From: a bacterium D16-56
GTDB lineage: Bacteria; Bacillota; Clostridia; Lachnospirales; Lachnospiraceae
Assembly (NCBI GenBank): GCA_003611875.1
Contig: RAYY01000002.1
Location: forward strand, 124,001 to 188,000
Length of the DNA: 64,000 nucleotides
Direction: 5' to 3'
In this document: positions 26,956-35,571 of the stretch, piece after piece
Position numbering within the stretch: the first letter of the stretch is position 1
How the letters are laid out: every line of letters begins with the position of its first letter
The notes under the pieces: model-generated
Database searches by the model: none
What the model was told of the DNA's origin: nothing
Seen by the model: only the letters and a program-made list of their open reading frames with translations
Translations under genes and position numbers: made by a program

Positions 26956-27625
26956 AGGACACCTTCCTCTCCACCATCAGCGCCAGCTTGGACAGCACCG
27001 TACATACTACCAAGTAAAATGCCGCCACTACCAACCAGATCGCCATTACCTTAGAGGCCGAGTTCGCAGCAATAATCTTACCGTTCTGGGTAAGCTCCCG
27101 GATTCCGATCACGGAAATCAGGGATGTGTCCTTCATGGAAATAATAAACTGGTTAATGATGGACGGCAGCATGGTTCGGAATGCCTGGGGCAGGATCACC
27201 TTGCTCATGGCTTTCCCATAAGGAAGACCCAGACTGCGGGCCGCCTCCATCTGTCCCTTATCTACCGCCTCAATGCCTCCCCGGATAATCTCTGCCATAT
27301 AGGCTCCTGCATTCAGACTTAAGGTAACGGCTCCTGCTGTAAAATTCCCGCCGATATTTCCCCAGGAAAACCCATAAGGACGTAAAACCTGGCTAAGCCC
27401 GTAGAAGATGATCATCACCTGAACCATTAAGGGAGTTCCCCTGATAATGTCAATATAAAGATTGGCAATCAGCTTCAAAGGGCCAATTCCCGACACCTTA
27501 AAAAGCCCGAAAATCACCCCCAAAACCGTTGCACAGATCAGCGAAATCGCAGTCAGTTTTATCGTCTCTACAAGCGCTATGCTAAAAGACGGAAAATATT
27601 GTATCAATACCTCTACAAAAGCCAT
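26945..27625 (-). CDS. Polar amino-acid ABC transporter, permease
   Basis: The 226-residue HisM/GlnP-type permease has five membrane segments and the EAA loop [23 protein letters not shown]. Another family stretch is [16 protein letters not shown]. Only one permease gene is present, so a homodimer is expected. A 260-bp gap with a strong hairpin separates it from the binding-protein gene, which probably lowers its expression relative to that gene. Confidence 0.92.
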   Translation of the reverse strand: MAFVEVLIQYFPSFSIALVETIKLTAISLICATVLGVIFGLFKVSGIGPLKLIANLYIDIIRGTPLMVQVMIIFYGLSQVLRPYGFSWGNIGGNFTAGAVTLSLNAGAYMAEIIRGGIEAVDKGQMEAARSLGLPYGKAMSKVILPQAFRTMLPSIINQFIISMKDTSLISVIGIRELTQNGKIIAANSASKVMAIWLVVAAFYLVVCTVLSKLALMVERKVSYGK

Positions 27626-27750
27626 CTTACCATCACCTTTTCTCTAGATTATCCTTCTCGCATAAAACTTCTGCCCCATGAACTCCCCGGTCCGGTATAG
27701 ACTGCTGGACTGTTTTGACACAGGACGTTATCATACCGCTGTATGGCACA

Positions 27751-27794
27751 AAATGCCCGGATCCTTACCATATCATAGTTGTCTCCGGGCATTT
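27751..27794 (-). terminator. Intercistronic hairpin between binding protein and permease
   Basis: AAATGCCCGGA (27751-27761) pairs perfectly with TCCGGGCATTT (27784-27794). On the minus strand TTTTG follows. It likely reduces read-through or protects the mRNA of the binding-protein gene, the usual way to keep binding protein in excess. The rest of 27626-27885 shows no gene. Confidence 0.55.
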
Positions 27795-27885
27795 CGATCT
27801 CATTTTCTTTTCATAGAAAGCTCCATTGCCTAAGTCTGGGCATACCTTCCTTCATGGCAGCACAGCCCATAAAGCGCATGGAGGT

Positions 27886-28764
27886 TTACTTGGAAATATA
27901 GGTATCTAAAATCTCATCATACTTTCCGCTGTCCTTCATGTTCTTGAGACCCGCATCAAACTTCTCCAAAAGCTCTGTGTTCTGTCCCTTCATCACGGCA
28001 AAGCCATAAGAGTTGCCATGCTCCATTTCCAAAGGCATCTTAAATGCAGTCCCTCTGGAGATCTCATATCCCAGCACCGGGTAGTCCTCAAAACATGCTG
28101 CCGAGTTGCCTGCCAGCACATCCTGATACATGCTGGAGGAATCCTCAAACTGCATAATGGTAAATCCATACTGATCTGCAATGGACTCTGCAAAGGTACA
28201 TCCTTCTGTGCCGATCTTTGCTGCAACCGTCTTGCCGTTTAAATCCTCGTAGGAAGCGATGTCAGAATCTGCATTGACTGCCATACCCACGCCGGAATCA
28301 TAATACGGCTCTGAAAAATCATATTTCTCTTTTCTGGCATCCGTGATGGACATCCCGGCAATAACCGCATCATACTCACCAGCCTCCAGACCGGTAGTCG
28401 CTGCGGAAAAGCCTGCAACCACCAGCTCATACTCAAAGCCCTGATCCTCGGCAATGGCCTTTAACAGGTCTAAGTCGATCCCTACCATCTCACCCTTATC
28501 ATTCTCAAACTCGAAAGGTGCAAAGGTGGTATCGGTTGCAATCTTATATACCTTGCCCTCTGTATCGGCTGCAGCGTCCTGTCCTTCTGCATTCTCTGCC
28601 TCTGTGGTATCTTCTGCATCTGCATTAGACTCTGCTGCGGTAGTATCGGCTGCTGTGGTTGCCCCTGCATCAGAAGAAGGCGCATTACTCGTGCCGCCTC
28701 CGCAGGCGCTTAAAGATGCTGCCATCAGCATGGACATGGTTAAGGCTATGATTTTCTTTTTCAT
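27886..28764 (-). CDS. Amino-acid ABC transporter substrate-binding lipoprotein
   Basis: The protein has a type II signal peptide with lipobox LSAC (about residue 21), then a low-complexity Thr/Ala/Glu linker to about residue 65, then a SBP_bac_3 domain. Visible motifs are YKIATDTTFAPFEFE, GIDLDLLKAIA, EAGEYDAVIAGMSITDARK and KIGTEGCTFAESI. It is extracellular and membrane-anchored. The general Asp/Arg pattern fits polar amino acids (Gln, Glu, Arg or cystine); the exact ligand is not readable. The gene has a GGAGGAG site and follows a long leader with a hairpin terminator and a possible leader peptide. Confidence 0.9.
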   Translation of the reverse strand: MKKKIIALTMSMLMAASLSACGGGTSNAPSSDAGATTAADTTAAESNADAEDTTEAENAEGQDAAADTEGKVYKIATDTTFAPFEFENDKGEMVGIDLDLLKAIAEDQGFEYELVVAGFSAATTGLEAGEYDAVIAGMSITDARKEKYDFSEPYYDSGVGMAVNADSDIASYEDLNGKTVAAKIGTEGCTFAESIADQYGFTIMQFEDSSSMYQDVLAGNSAACFEDYPVLGYEISRGTAFKMPLEMEHGNSYGFAVMKGQNTELLEKFDAGLKNMKDSGKYDEILDTYISK

Positions 28765-28797
28765 AATTGTCTCCTCCTCGTTTTGAAGTTATGCCCC

Positions 28798-28848
28798 TCA
28801 CATAGGTTCGGCGGCAGGTCCCGGAAGACATTTTGAGAATATTCCCAT
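28798..28848 (-). CDS. Possible 16-residue leader peptide of the amino-acid ABC operon
   Basis: A very good site, AGAGGAGGGCAG, precedes ATG and the peptide MGIFSKCLPGPAAEPM, which ends 33 bp before the binding-protein ATG. A short frame with one Cys and four Pro codons in an amino-acid transporter leader could act in attenuation or stalling. No alternative hairpins were worked out. The longer overlapping frame that runs into the binding-protein gene has no ribosome site. Confidence 0.4.
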   Translation of the reverse strand: MGIFSKCLPGPAAEPM

Positions 28849-28939
28849 CTGCCCTCCTCTTCATGAAATAATAGAAAAAGTGAAGGGAGCCTTCGTCCGA
28901 GAGTACATCGCAAATGGATCTTGCCATATACCTTCTAAT

Positions 28940-28968
28940 AAAAAAGACAACGCAAAAAAAGCGATGTC
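28940..28968 (-). terminator. Leader terminator (attenuator candidate)
   Basis: On the minus strand GACATCGC, a T7 loop, and GCGTTGTC form a stem with one U-U mismatch, followed by T6. It lies only 30-60 nt after the predicted transcription start and about 175 nt before the binding-protein gene. So it either ends a small RNA or attenuates the operon. Confidence 0.6.
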
Positions 28969-29005
28969 CCCCTCGACTGCCAGCTTCCCGTAAGCCACGA
29001 ATGTG

Positions 29006-29034
29006 ATTCTATCACAAGTTGGTGGTAAAGTCAA
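29006..29034 (-). promoter_or_regulatory. Promoter of the amino-acid ABC operon with overlapping dyad
   Basis: Minus strand TTGACT (29029-29034), a 17-bp spacer and TAGAAT (29006-29011). The dyad TGTGA-N5-TCACA (29002-29016) overlaps the -10 box, so a repressor site is plausible. Confidence 0.65.
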
Positions 29035-29085
29035 GTGATTGTTGTTGCTACAAGGAAAAAATTGTGATTTTTATAAAATCATATT

Positions 29086-29583
29086 TTAAATCTCCTGGCT
29101 GGAATACACCACCCTCTGCGCCTTTACAAACCGATGGACAGCGGGAATCCATGCCACTGCTGCCAGAAAGCTGATATCCAGGCATAATACTGCCATGGTC
29201 GTAACCCACCATAAATCTCCCCAGAAATTCAGATAAAGAAGGCTGGGAAGAGTCCGAAACAAAGTCCGTACCAGCTCACCGCCGCGCAGAATCAGAAAAG
29301 CCCAGGAAATCTCCCACCGATTTCGGATGCAGACCAGATAAAATCCCAAACAAAACAGCAAATTCAGCGGAGCCAGAAACATCACAAGTCCTCTTTCCGC
29401 TCCCAAAATAATACTGAGCCCATGAAGAAACATTCTCCCGATCAATACAAATCCAAGCCAGGTTCCCAGCCGTACATCCCAAGCCAGATATCCTGGATGA
29501 AGCTGCTCCATCCTTATCTTTCTCTCCTCCAGCTGTTCCTTTGTCCAGTATGCGATATCCTCTTTCTGTCTTTTCTTTCTCAT
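29086..29583 (-). CDS. Membrane protein of unknown function
   Basis: The 165-residue product has a basic N-terminus (MRKKRQKEDIAYW) and about four hydrophobic segments: WLGFVLIGRMFLHGLSIIL, VMFLAPLNLLFCLGFYLVC, LLYLNFWGDLWWVTTMAVLC and ISFLAAVAWIPAVHRF. I recognise no family. The start follows a weak ribosome site. It lies after the lipase gene on the same strand and could be the last gene of that operon. Confidence 0.6.
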   Translation of the reverse strand: MRKKRQKEDIAYWTKEQLEERKIRMEQLHPGYLAWDVRLGTWLGFVLIGRMFLHGLSIILGAERGLVMFLAPLNLLFCLGFYLVCIRNRWEISWAFLILRGGELVRTLFRTLPSLLYLNFWGDLWWVTTMAVLCLDISFLAAVAWIPAVHRFVKAQRVVYSSQEI

Positions 29584-29671
29584 TTTGACGCCATTCCTTT
29601 CTGCCCCTTTTTATCTTTTAAGTCCAAATTTCGAATCCTTCTTCCCCGTTCCCGGGCTTTCTTCCGCCTCC

Positions 29672-30871
29672 CTAAAGCCCCATCTCTCCCAGTTCCTTCA
29701 CCAGCCCTATATAAAACTCGATCACCTTAAAGTCCCGATAATCCTCCCTGGTCAGATCAATCATATCTCCATGGGAAATCCCTCTGAGATACCGGTTTTT
29801 CAAGGTTCCGCGGAAATTGGTCCACTTGGCCGATTCCTCGGTCACAAGTCCGTCATTGGGTCCGTCCAATGCTTTGAGTATCCAATAAGGAATACATAAA
29901 AGCTTGCTGCTGAATCCACATTTCATCAGGCTGGCATAGCTTTGGTAATAAACCTGGCTGTCATCCGGATACCTTTGGTTAAATTCTGCCGCATACCTGC
30001 AGGAAAGCTGATGACTGGCTGCGTATGTATTTGGCTTCTTATCCCCGAGCTTTCCAAAATACCGGTCAATAAGGCGGCAGATATAACGATAAATCCCATC
30101 TGGAAGACCCATAAGAAATTCTACCAGAGCCGAACCGTGGTGAGGCGTATTGATCGTTGTAAGGCTTGCCACATAAGGGGCCATGGAAAGGCCGCTGATC
30201 AGATAACGAGAATCCAGACCGCCCTTGGAGTGAGCAATAATATTGACCTTTTCTGCTCCTGTCTCCCTGCAGATTCCAAGGATTTCTTCCTTTAAAATCT
30301 CTCCGTTGTCCTCCACGGTTCCCCACGCCTCCTGGTGTCCGTAATGCACCTGAGCGCCGTTTCTTACCAGCTCTCTGGGGATTCTCCCCCAATAGTTAAA
30401 ATAACGGTAATCCCGAAATCCCACTCCGTGTACAAGAATCAAAGGATATTTTGTCCGGCAGATCTGACGCTCCACCCGCACATCGTCCAGGCGGATTTTG
30501 TGAAGATTATGGTCAATTTCCTGCCTGGCCAGCGCCCACACATAAAAGGCCAGACCATAATTCAAAACCGGAATCCAGATCACACACCACACAATAAGCC
30601 TTTTTGCGATACGCAGTCTCCTGCTCACAAGGCAGAGCCAGAACAAGGCTGTAAACATTCCCAGATAGCACAGCAAAAACGCCAGCAGTGATCCCACAGA
30701 AGACCAGTGCCGCACATATCCTCCAAAATCCCGAAGCATGGAGCAGCGTCTCATCTGAGACAGCATCCAAAGTCCGCTGACCGGCGTAAGTACCAGAAAA
30801 ACAGACAGGATCCCGGTGAGAACACGCAGCAGCCATAAATGCAGACGCCCTGCAGCATCCAATAGCTTCAT
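29672..30871 (-). CDS. Membrane-anchored lipase-like alpha/beta hydrolase
   Basis: The first 115 residues hold three or four hydrophobic segments. The hydrolase domain starts at PLILVHGVGFRDYR (oxyanion loop). Nucleophile Ser215 lies in NIIAHSKGGLDSRY, a bacterial-lipase elbow with Ala in place of the first Gly. The acid is probably Asp in LDGPNDGLV and the base His in RGISHGDMID. TTINTPHHGSALVEF is typical of family I lipases. It may act on membrane or exogenous acyl esters. Its ATG overlaps the stop of the pseudouridine synthase gene (ATGA). Confidence 0.75.
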   Translation of the reverse strand: MKLLDAAGRLHLWLLRVLTGILSVFLVLTPVSGLWMLSQMRRCSMLRDFGGYVRHWSSVGSLLAFLLCYLGMFTALFWLCLVSRRLRIAKRLIVWCVIWIPVLNYGLAFYVWALARQEIDHNLHKIRLDDVRVERQICRTKYPLILVHGVGFRDYRYFNYWGRIPRELVRNGAQVHYGHQEAWGTVEDNGEILKEEILGICRETGAEKVNIIAHSKGGLDSRYLISGLSMAPYVASLTTINTPHHGSALVEFLMGLPDGIYRYICRLIDRYFGKLGDKKPNTYAASHQLSCRYAAEFNQRYPDDSQVYYQSYASLMKCGFSSKLLCIPYWILKALDGPNDGLVTEESAKWTNFRGTLKNRYLRGISHGDMIDLTREDYRDFKVIEFYIGLVKELGEMGL

Positions 30872-31926
30872 ATCGTCAAAACCACCTCCCCAAACATTCT
30901 CTCAAACTCCCCAGGCAAGGGTGCCTCAAAGCTTTTCCCGCTTAGATAGGCAAGAGGCTCTGGCATCTCAGGAAATACCATCCGAAAGGAATGAAGCATC
31001 TGAGAAGTCACATTGTATTTTTTCCTGACTTCTTCATTTACTTCCCTGTCTCCATACTTGTAATCTCCCGCAATCGGGTATCCTACACAAGCCAAATGCG
31101 CCCGAATCTGATGGGTTTTTCCGGTAATTAAGGTCACCTTCAAAAGCGTATACCCGTCTCTGTAATCCAGCGGTTCATATTCCGTACAGATCTTGGATCC
31201 GTTTTGTCCGTCTGCCCTCCCTTTGTCCCCGCTTATGGAAGGCGGCCGCCTGCCTTGGTTCTGTGAGAAAGCTGCCGGTCTTTTCTCCTGGTCTGCCCTT
31301 TCAGGAAGAATCGTCACTTGATTGGTTCTCTCATCCTTTATCAGAAGCCCTTCTATCCTTTTTTGCTCCAGCACCCTTCCCCGGACTGCACAGAGATAAT
31401 ACTTATGAAGCGAGCGGTCCCTCAATACTGCTGACAGACCCTGAAGCCCTGCTAAGGATTTTCCCGCAGCCACCAGGCCGCTGGTGTTCCGGTCCAGGCG
31501 ATTGCACACCGAAGGGCGAAAGAACCGAAGATCCTCCCTGGCAAGCTGCCCGGAATCCAGAAGATAATCAATCAAATACTCCACCAGAGACACATCCGTA
31601 TCCCTGGCCTTTTGGGAAAGCATTCCTGCAGGCTTATTGACCAGCAAAATATGCTTGTCCTCATAGACAACATCCAACAGCTTCTTGTCCACCTTCTGCA
31701 CCTTAGTCTGGGAAAATTTCTCTATGGTCTCATCTGCCAGAAACAGCCGGATTTGATCCCCTGCCTCAAGCCGTTCGGAACCGTCACATTTCCTTCCATT
31801 TAAGGTAATGTTCTTTTTTCTCATCATTTTATAAAGGAAATTCTTTCCCGCAAGATTTAAATATTTCCCAAGAAACTTATCCAGTCTCTGCCCTGCTTCC
31901 TTTTCACCGACCGAAACACATCTCAT
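30868..31926 (-). CDS. RluA-family 23S rRNA pseudouridine synthase (RluC/RluD type)
   Basis: An N-terminal S4 RNA-binding domain (about 8-70; GQRLDKFLGKYL) is followed by the synthase core with catalytic Asp in CNRLDRNTSGLV and later motifs GKTHQIRAHLACVGYPIAGD. A charged insert of about 40 residues (EKRPAAFSQNQGRRPPSI and on) sits between the two core halves and is unusual in length. ATG 31926 is preferred since GGGAAGG precedes it; the frame also opens at GTG 31947, overlapping the upstream stop. The target uridines are not predictable. Confidence 0.85.
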   Translation of the reverse strand: MRCVSVGEKEAGQRLDKFLGKYLNLAGKNFLYKMMRKKNITLNGRKCDGSERLEAGDQIRLFLADETIEKFSQTKVQKVDKKLLDVVYEDKHILLVNKPAGMLSQKARDTDVSLVEYLIDYLLDSGQLAREDLRFFRPSVCNRLDRNTSGLVAAGKSLAGLQGLSAVLRDRSLHKYYLCAVRGRVLEQKRIEGLLIKDERTNQVTILPERADQEKRPAAFSQNQGRRPPSISGDKGRADGQNGSKICTEYEPLDYRDGYTLLKVTLITGKTHQIRAHLACVGYPIAGDYKYGDREVNEEVRKKYNVTSQMLHSFRMVFPEMPEPLAYLSGKSFEAPLPGEFERMFGEVVLTI

Positions 31927-31943
31927 AATCCTTCCCAGACCTT

Positions 31944-32510
31944 TCACATGGACAAGCTTTTCAGCAAGGCTGTCCCATATTCCACTGTCCCGTCATTTTC
32001 ACATTCCTTCCATGGCTTCAGGCTGTCCAGCCGCCGCAAAAAGCTTCTTTCCTCCAAAAACAGCTTCATGTTCGGGTCCAGCCGGTTGGCTGTAAACAGC
32101 TTATTTAAAGACTGTTCTGCCTCCTTTACCTTCAGCTTTCCTGCTGTACAGTATCCGTATACCCCTCCCGGATGCACGGCAATGGCGTCCATAGGCATCA
32201 CAAACTCCTTTGTTGTCAGAATCAGATCGTAAAGAATCACACACTTTTCCTCATATGGCTTTATTTTCTCATAAAATTCTCTTGGCGGCGTCCGATATCG
32301 CCAGGATACCAAAAGCGGCGATGCCATATTGGCAAAAGGAAGCACCGTCAAAATCGCCATCACGGTCAAAATATTCTTCGCCGCCTGATTCTCGGTCAGA
32401 TACCTGGCCCCAAGCTGGGCCAAAACACCCAGTCCAAGAACAATGGTAATCATCAGTCTCATTCTCCGGACACTGTCCCGATACCCATACTGTCCCTTTT
32501 CCCGTCTCAT
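31944..32510 (-). CDS. Conserved membrane protein of unknown function
   Basis: The 188-residue protein has two membrane helices near the start (MITIVLGLGVLAQLGARYL and ILTVMAILTVLPFANMASPL), then a soluble domain of about 115 residues containing CVILYDLILTTKEFVMP and HPGGVYGYCT. I do not recognise the family. ATG 32510 is used because GGAGG lies nine bases upstream. The extra 14 codons of the longer frame are encoded by the dispersed repeat copy here. Four-base overlap with the pseudouridine synthase gene suggests coupling. Confidence 0.6.
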   Translation of the reverse strand: MRREKGQYGYRDSVRRMRLMITIVLGLGVLAQLGARYLTENQAAKNILTVMAILTVLPFANMASPLLVSWRYRTPPREFYEKIKPYEEKCVILYDLILTTKEFVMPMDAIAVHPGGVYGYCTAGKLKVKEAEQSLNKLFTANRLDPNMKLFLEERSFLRRLDSLKPWKECENDGTVEYGTALLKSLSM

Positions 32511-32522
32511 TCCTGTTTTCCT

Positions 32523-32588
32523 CCACACTGTGTACGCTTCAGGGCACATCATACTCTGTAAGTATTACATGCTTTTTCTCTCACCCTT
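32523..32588 (+). repeat. Dispersed intergenic repeat, copy 3
   Basis: CCACACTGTGTACGCTTCAG and then GGCACATCATACTCTGTAAG and TATTACATG align closely with the copy at 61405. A TTTTTCTCTCACCC end resembles the last arm of the long copies, with the middle part missing. It overlaps the upstream region of the 188-residue protein gene, including its ribosome site. Confidence 0.55.
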
Positions 32589-32655
32589 TGCCCCTGTCTT
32601 GTCCTTCCCTGCCCCTTCTCCCTGCCATTCCCATGGTAATCTCATTTTTCTGCTC

Positions 32656-33432
32656 TCAAAGCTCACGTTTTTTACAATCTCCCAGACGAAGCAGCACCTC
32701 ATGAGGAACTACCTTGCACACCCCCATAAAGCCTTTCATCATCCATCCATAGATAGAAACCGATTTCCCCATCATACTGTCTCTAAGCGCCTTTTTCACC
32801 ACCCGCCTGGGATTTGCCATAACCAGCTTTTTATAAAAAGGAAGCTCCCCCTTCATCCCCTTCGTCTCAAAAAACTCTGTCCTTACCGGACCAGGACAGA
32901 CGGAAGTCACCACAATATCCCGGTGCTTCAGCTCTGCATTCAGCGCCCGGCCAAAGCTGACCACAAACGCCTTGGTCGCCGCGTACACCGCAAACCCCGG
33001 CTGAGGCAGAAATCCTGCCGCAGACCCGAACAAAAGAATCCTGCCATGATCCGCCATGTATGGAAGCACCAACTGTGTAACTCCGCACAGAGCCTGGCAA
33101 TTCAGTCTTATCATGCCTGTTTCTCCTGACAGATCTCCATCCTCCACCCTTCCCCGTCTGCCATACCCGGCGGCATTTACCAAGATCTTCACCTTGGGCG
33201 CCCGTTTTGTCAGCTCTCGATTCAGCACATCCAGAGAATCCTCCCTGGTCAGATCCAGGGCAAACAGCCTCAGCGGAACCGCTGCCTGACGCCGCAGCCT
33301 CTGAAGCCTGTCCAATCGCCTGGCAATTACCCAGATTTCCTCAATTCCATTCCCGCCAAAACGGTCCCCTAACTGAATCACGGTCTCCCACCCCATACCG
33401 GAAGAAGCCCCGGTAACGATCGCAATACTCAT
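32656..33432 (-). CDS. Short-chain dehydrogenase/reductase
   Basis: The 258-residue classical SDR has the cofactor motif TGASSGMG (7-14), LVNAAGYG, catalytic Ser in LFGSAAGF and YAATK. The Arg pair after the first strand (IARRLDRL) favours NADP. DltE-like members of this type act on unknown carbonyl substrates. The C-terminal KALRDSMMGKSVSIYGWMMK segment is conserved in the DltE-type group. It overlaps the YgiQ gene by 4 bp (ATGA). Confidence 0.85.
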   Translation of the reverse strand: MSIAIVTGASSGMGWETVIQLGDRFGGNGIEEIWVIARRLDRLQRLRRQAAVPLRLFALDLTREDSLDVLNRELTKRAPKVKILVNAAGYGRRGRVEDGDLSGETGMIRLNCQALCGVTQLVLPYMADHGRILLFGSAAGFLPQPGFAVYAATKAFVVSFGRALNAELKHRDIVVTSVCPGPVRTEFFETKGMKGELPFYKKLVMANPRRVVKKALRDSMMGKSVSIYGWMMKGFMGVCKVVPHEVLLRLGDCKKREL

Positions 33433-35537
33433 ACCGCTTTTCCTGCCTTTCCTTTCTGTCTTCCTCCCCTTTTCCCATCTCTACGCGGTCTGCCGCTCCT
33501 TGCTGTATTTTTTTTGGGCTCTGCCTCTATGCGGACTTCCGTTCTTCCTTGTGCTTTTGGGGACTCTGCCTTTACGCGGCCTGCTGCTCTGCCTTGTGCT
33601 TTTGGGGACTCTGCCTTTACGCGGCCCGGGCTTCTCCCTCCCTCTGTCTTAGACCTTCCCTGGCCATGCCTGCTATCCCCACCGTCTTTCCTCTGCTTCC
33701 CATCTTTTCTCCTGTCTCCTCCTAAACTGTCCCCCACTCTGGGCGGAATCAGGCATTCTTTTCCATACCCAACCAGATCCAGACGTCCTGCCTCTCTTAG
33801 CGCTTTTAAAACCAGACCGTGATTCTTCGGGTCCCGATACTGAATCAATGCCCGCTGCATGGCCTTCTCCCGAGGCTTGACAGGAACATACACCGGCTCC
33901 ATATTTCTCGGATCCAGCCCGGTATAATACATACAGGTAGAAATGGTAGACGGAGTAGGATAAAAATCCTGCACCTGTTCCGGCATATACCCCAGCTCCC
34001 GCAGATACTCTGCCAGCTCCACCGCCTCCAAAAGAGTGGAGCCAGGGTGAGAGGACATCAGATAAGGTACCAGATACTGATCCTTTTTAAGCCGCCGGTT
34101 CATGGCCTGATACTCCTTCACAAACTGCTGGTATACCTGATTCTCCGGCTTTCCCATCCGCGCCAGCACCACATCCGACACATGCTCCGGAGCCACCTTA
34201 AGCTGGCCGCTCACATGATGCTCACAAAGCTCCCGCAAAAACTCCCGGCTTTGATCTGCCAGCAGATAATCAAACCGGATTCCGGAACGGATAAACACCT
34301 TCTTCACCTTAGGCAAAGCCCGAAGCTTTCTTAACAGCGCAATATAATCCCCATGATCTGCTTTCAGGTTCTTGCAGGGTTTTGGAAAAAGGCACTGCTT
34401 TTTTGGACATGCCCCCTTCTTTTTCTGCTTTTCACAGGCAGGAAAGCGAAAATCAGCCGTTGGTCCTCCCACATCATGAATATATCCCTTAAAATCCGGA
34501 TCCTCTGTCAGCTTTTTCGCCTCCTCCACCAAAGATTCATGGCTTCTGGCCTGAATGATCCGCCCCTGGTGAAAAGTCAAAGCACAAAAGCTGCACGCCC
34601 CAAAGCATCCTCGATTGCTGATCAGGCTAAACTGGATCTCCTTCACTGCAGGCACCCCGCCCGCTTCTTCGTAGGACGGATGATAGCTCCGCATATAAGG
34701 AAGCCCATAGACCTGATCCATTTCCTCCATCGACAAAGGCTTTGACGGCGGATTCTGTACCACATATTCCATATAGCTCCTGCCCCCATACGGTTCCACC
34801 AGACGCCTGCCCGAAAAAGGATCCGTATTGGAAATCTGCACTCCAAAGCTGCGGGCATAGGCCTTCTTATCCCGCTTCATTTCCTCATAATCCGGCAGCA
34901 GCTCGTAATCATAGACATTTTCCAGGCTTCTGGTCCTGTAAACAGTCCCGTCCACAAATGTAATCATCTTCACATCAATTCCTGCATCCAGCGCCTGGGC
35001 AATCTCCACAATAGAATGCTCCCCCATCCCATAGGATACCAGATCCGCCTGGGAATCCAAAAGCACCGAACGCTTCAGCCGGTCTGACCAATAATCATAA
35101 TGGGCCAGCCGCCGCAGGCTTGCCTCAATCCCTCCGATTATAATCGGAATATCCTTATACACAGACCGGATCAGATTTCCATACACCACCACTGCATAAT
35201 CGGGCCGTTTCCCCATCACTCCGCCCGGCGTATAAAGATCCTGCTTCCTCCGTTTTTTGGAGACAGAGTAATGATTCACCATGGAATCCATATTTCCGCC
35301 AGATACCAGAAATCCCAGCCGGGGCTTTCCCAATACCTGAATACTTTCCCTGTCTTTCCAGTCCGGCTGGGCTATCATTCCCACCCGATACCCCTTTGCC
35401 TCCAAAAGCCTGCTGATAATCCCTGTCCCAAAAGAAGGATGATCCACATAGGCATCCCCTGTCACATAAACAAAATCGCATTGATCCCATCCGCGTCTTT
35501 CCATATCCTGTCTGCAAACCGGCAGAAAACCGCCCAT
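33429..35537 (-). CDS. YgiQ-family radical SAM protein
   Basis: The 702-residue protein has an N-terminal UPF0313 domain (TGDAYVDHPSFGTGIISRLL, VSGGNMDSMVNHYS). The radical SAM cysteines are in NRGCFGACSFCALTFHQGR, with downstream DVGGPTADFR and the second Cys group PACEKQKKKGACPKKQC. The last 90 residues are a Lys/Arg/Gly/Ser-rich tail with a duplicated 15-residue unit (RVKAESPKAQGR...). The core is complete; the function of YgiQ proteins is not settled. The tail may bind RNA (inference). The SDR gene follows with a 4-bp overlap. Confidence 0.9.
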   Translation of the reverse strand: MGGFLPVCRQDMERRGWDQCDFVYVTGDAYVDHPSFGTGIISRLLEAKGYRVGMIAQPDWKDRESIQVLGKPRLGFLVSGGNMDSMVNHYSVSKKRRKQDLYTPGGVMGKRPDYAVVVYGNLIRSVYKDIPIIIGGIEASLRRLAHYDYWSDRLKRSVLLDSQADLVSYGMGEHSIVEIAQALDAGIDVKMITFVDGTVYRTRSLENVYDYELLPDYEEMKRDKKAYARSFGVQISNTDPFSGRRLVEPYGGRSYMEYVVQNPPSKPLSMEEMDQVYGLPYMRSYHPSYEEAGGVPAVKEIQFSLISNRGCFGACSFCALTFHQGRIIQARSHESLVEEAKKLTEDPDFKGYIHDVGGPTADFRFPACEKQKKKGACPKKQCLFPKPCKNLKADHGDYIALLRKLRALPKVKKVFIRSGIRFDYLLADQSREFLRELCEHHVSGQLKVAPEHVSDVVLARMGKPENQVYQQFVKEYQAMNRRLKKDQYLVPYLMSSHPGSTLLEAVELAEYLRELGYMPEQVQDFYPTPSTISTCMYYTGLDPRNMEPVYVPVKPREKAMQRALIQYRDPKNHGLVLKALREAGRLDLVGYGKECLIPPRVGDSLGGDRRKDGKQRKDGGDSRHGQGRSKTEGGRSPGRVKAESPKAQGRAAGRVKAESPKAQGRTEVRIEAEPKKNTARSGRPRRDGKRGGRQKGKAGKAV
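33547..33626. repeat. Two direct copies of a 35-bp coding repeat (period 45 bp)
   Basis: The identical 35-bp segments are at 33547-33581 and 33592-33626. The period is 15 codons and keeps the frame, so it duplicates part of the basic tail of the YgiQ protein. Part of a third degenerate unit follows on the 5' plus side. Confidence 0.7.
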
Positions 35538-35571
35538 TGCCTGTCATCCTCCTTAAACGTCAAAAGCTCAA

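Noticed and set aside
28685-28927. 80-codon frame over the amino-acid operon leader
   Set aside because: No ribosome site; it overlaps the leader peptide and the binding-protein start in another frame.
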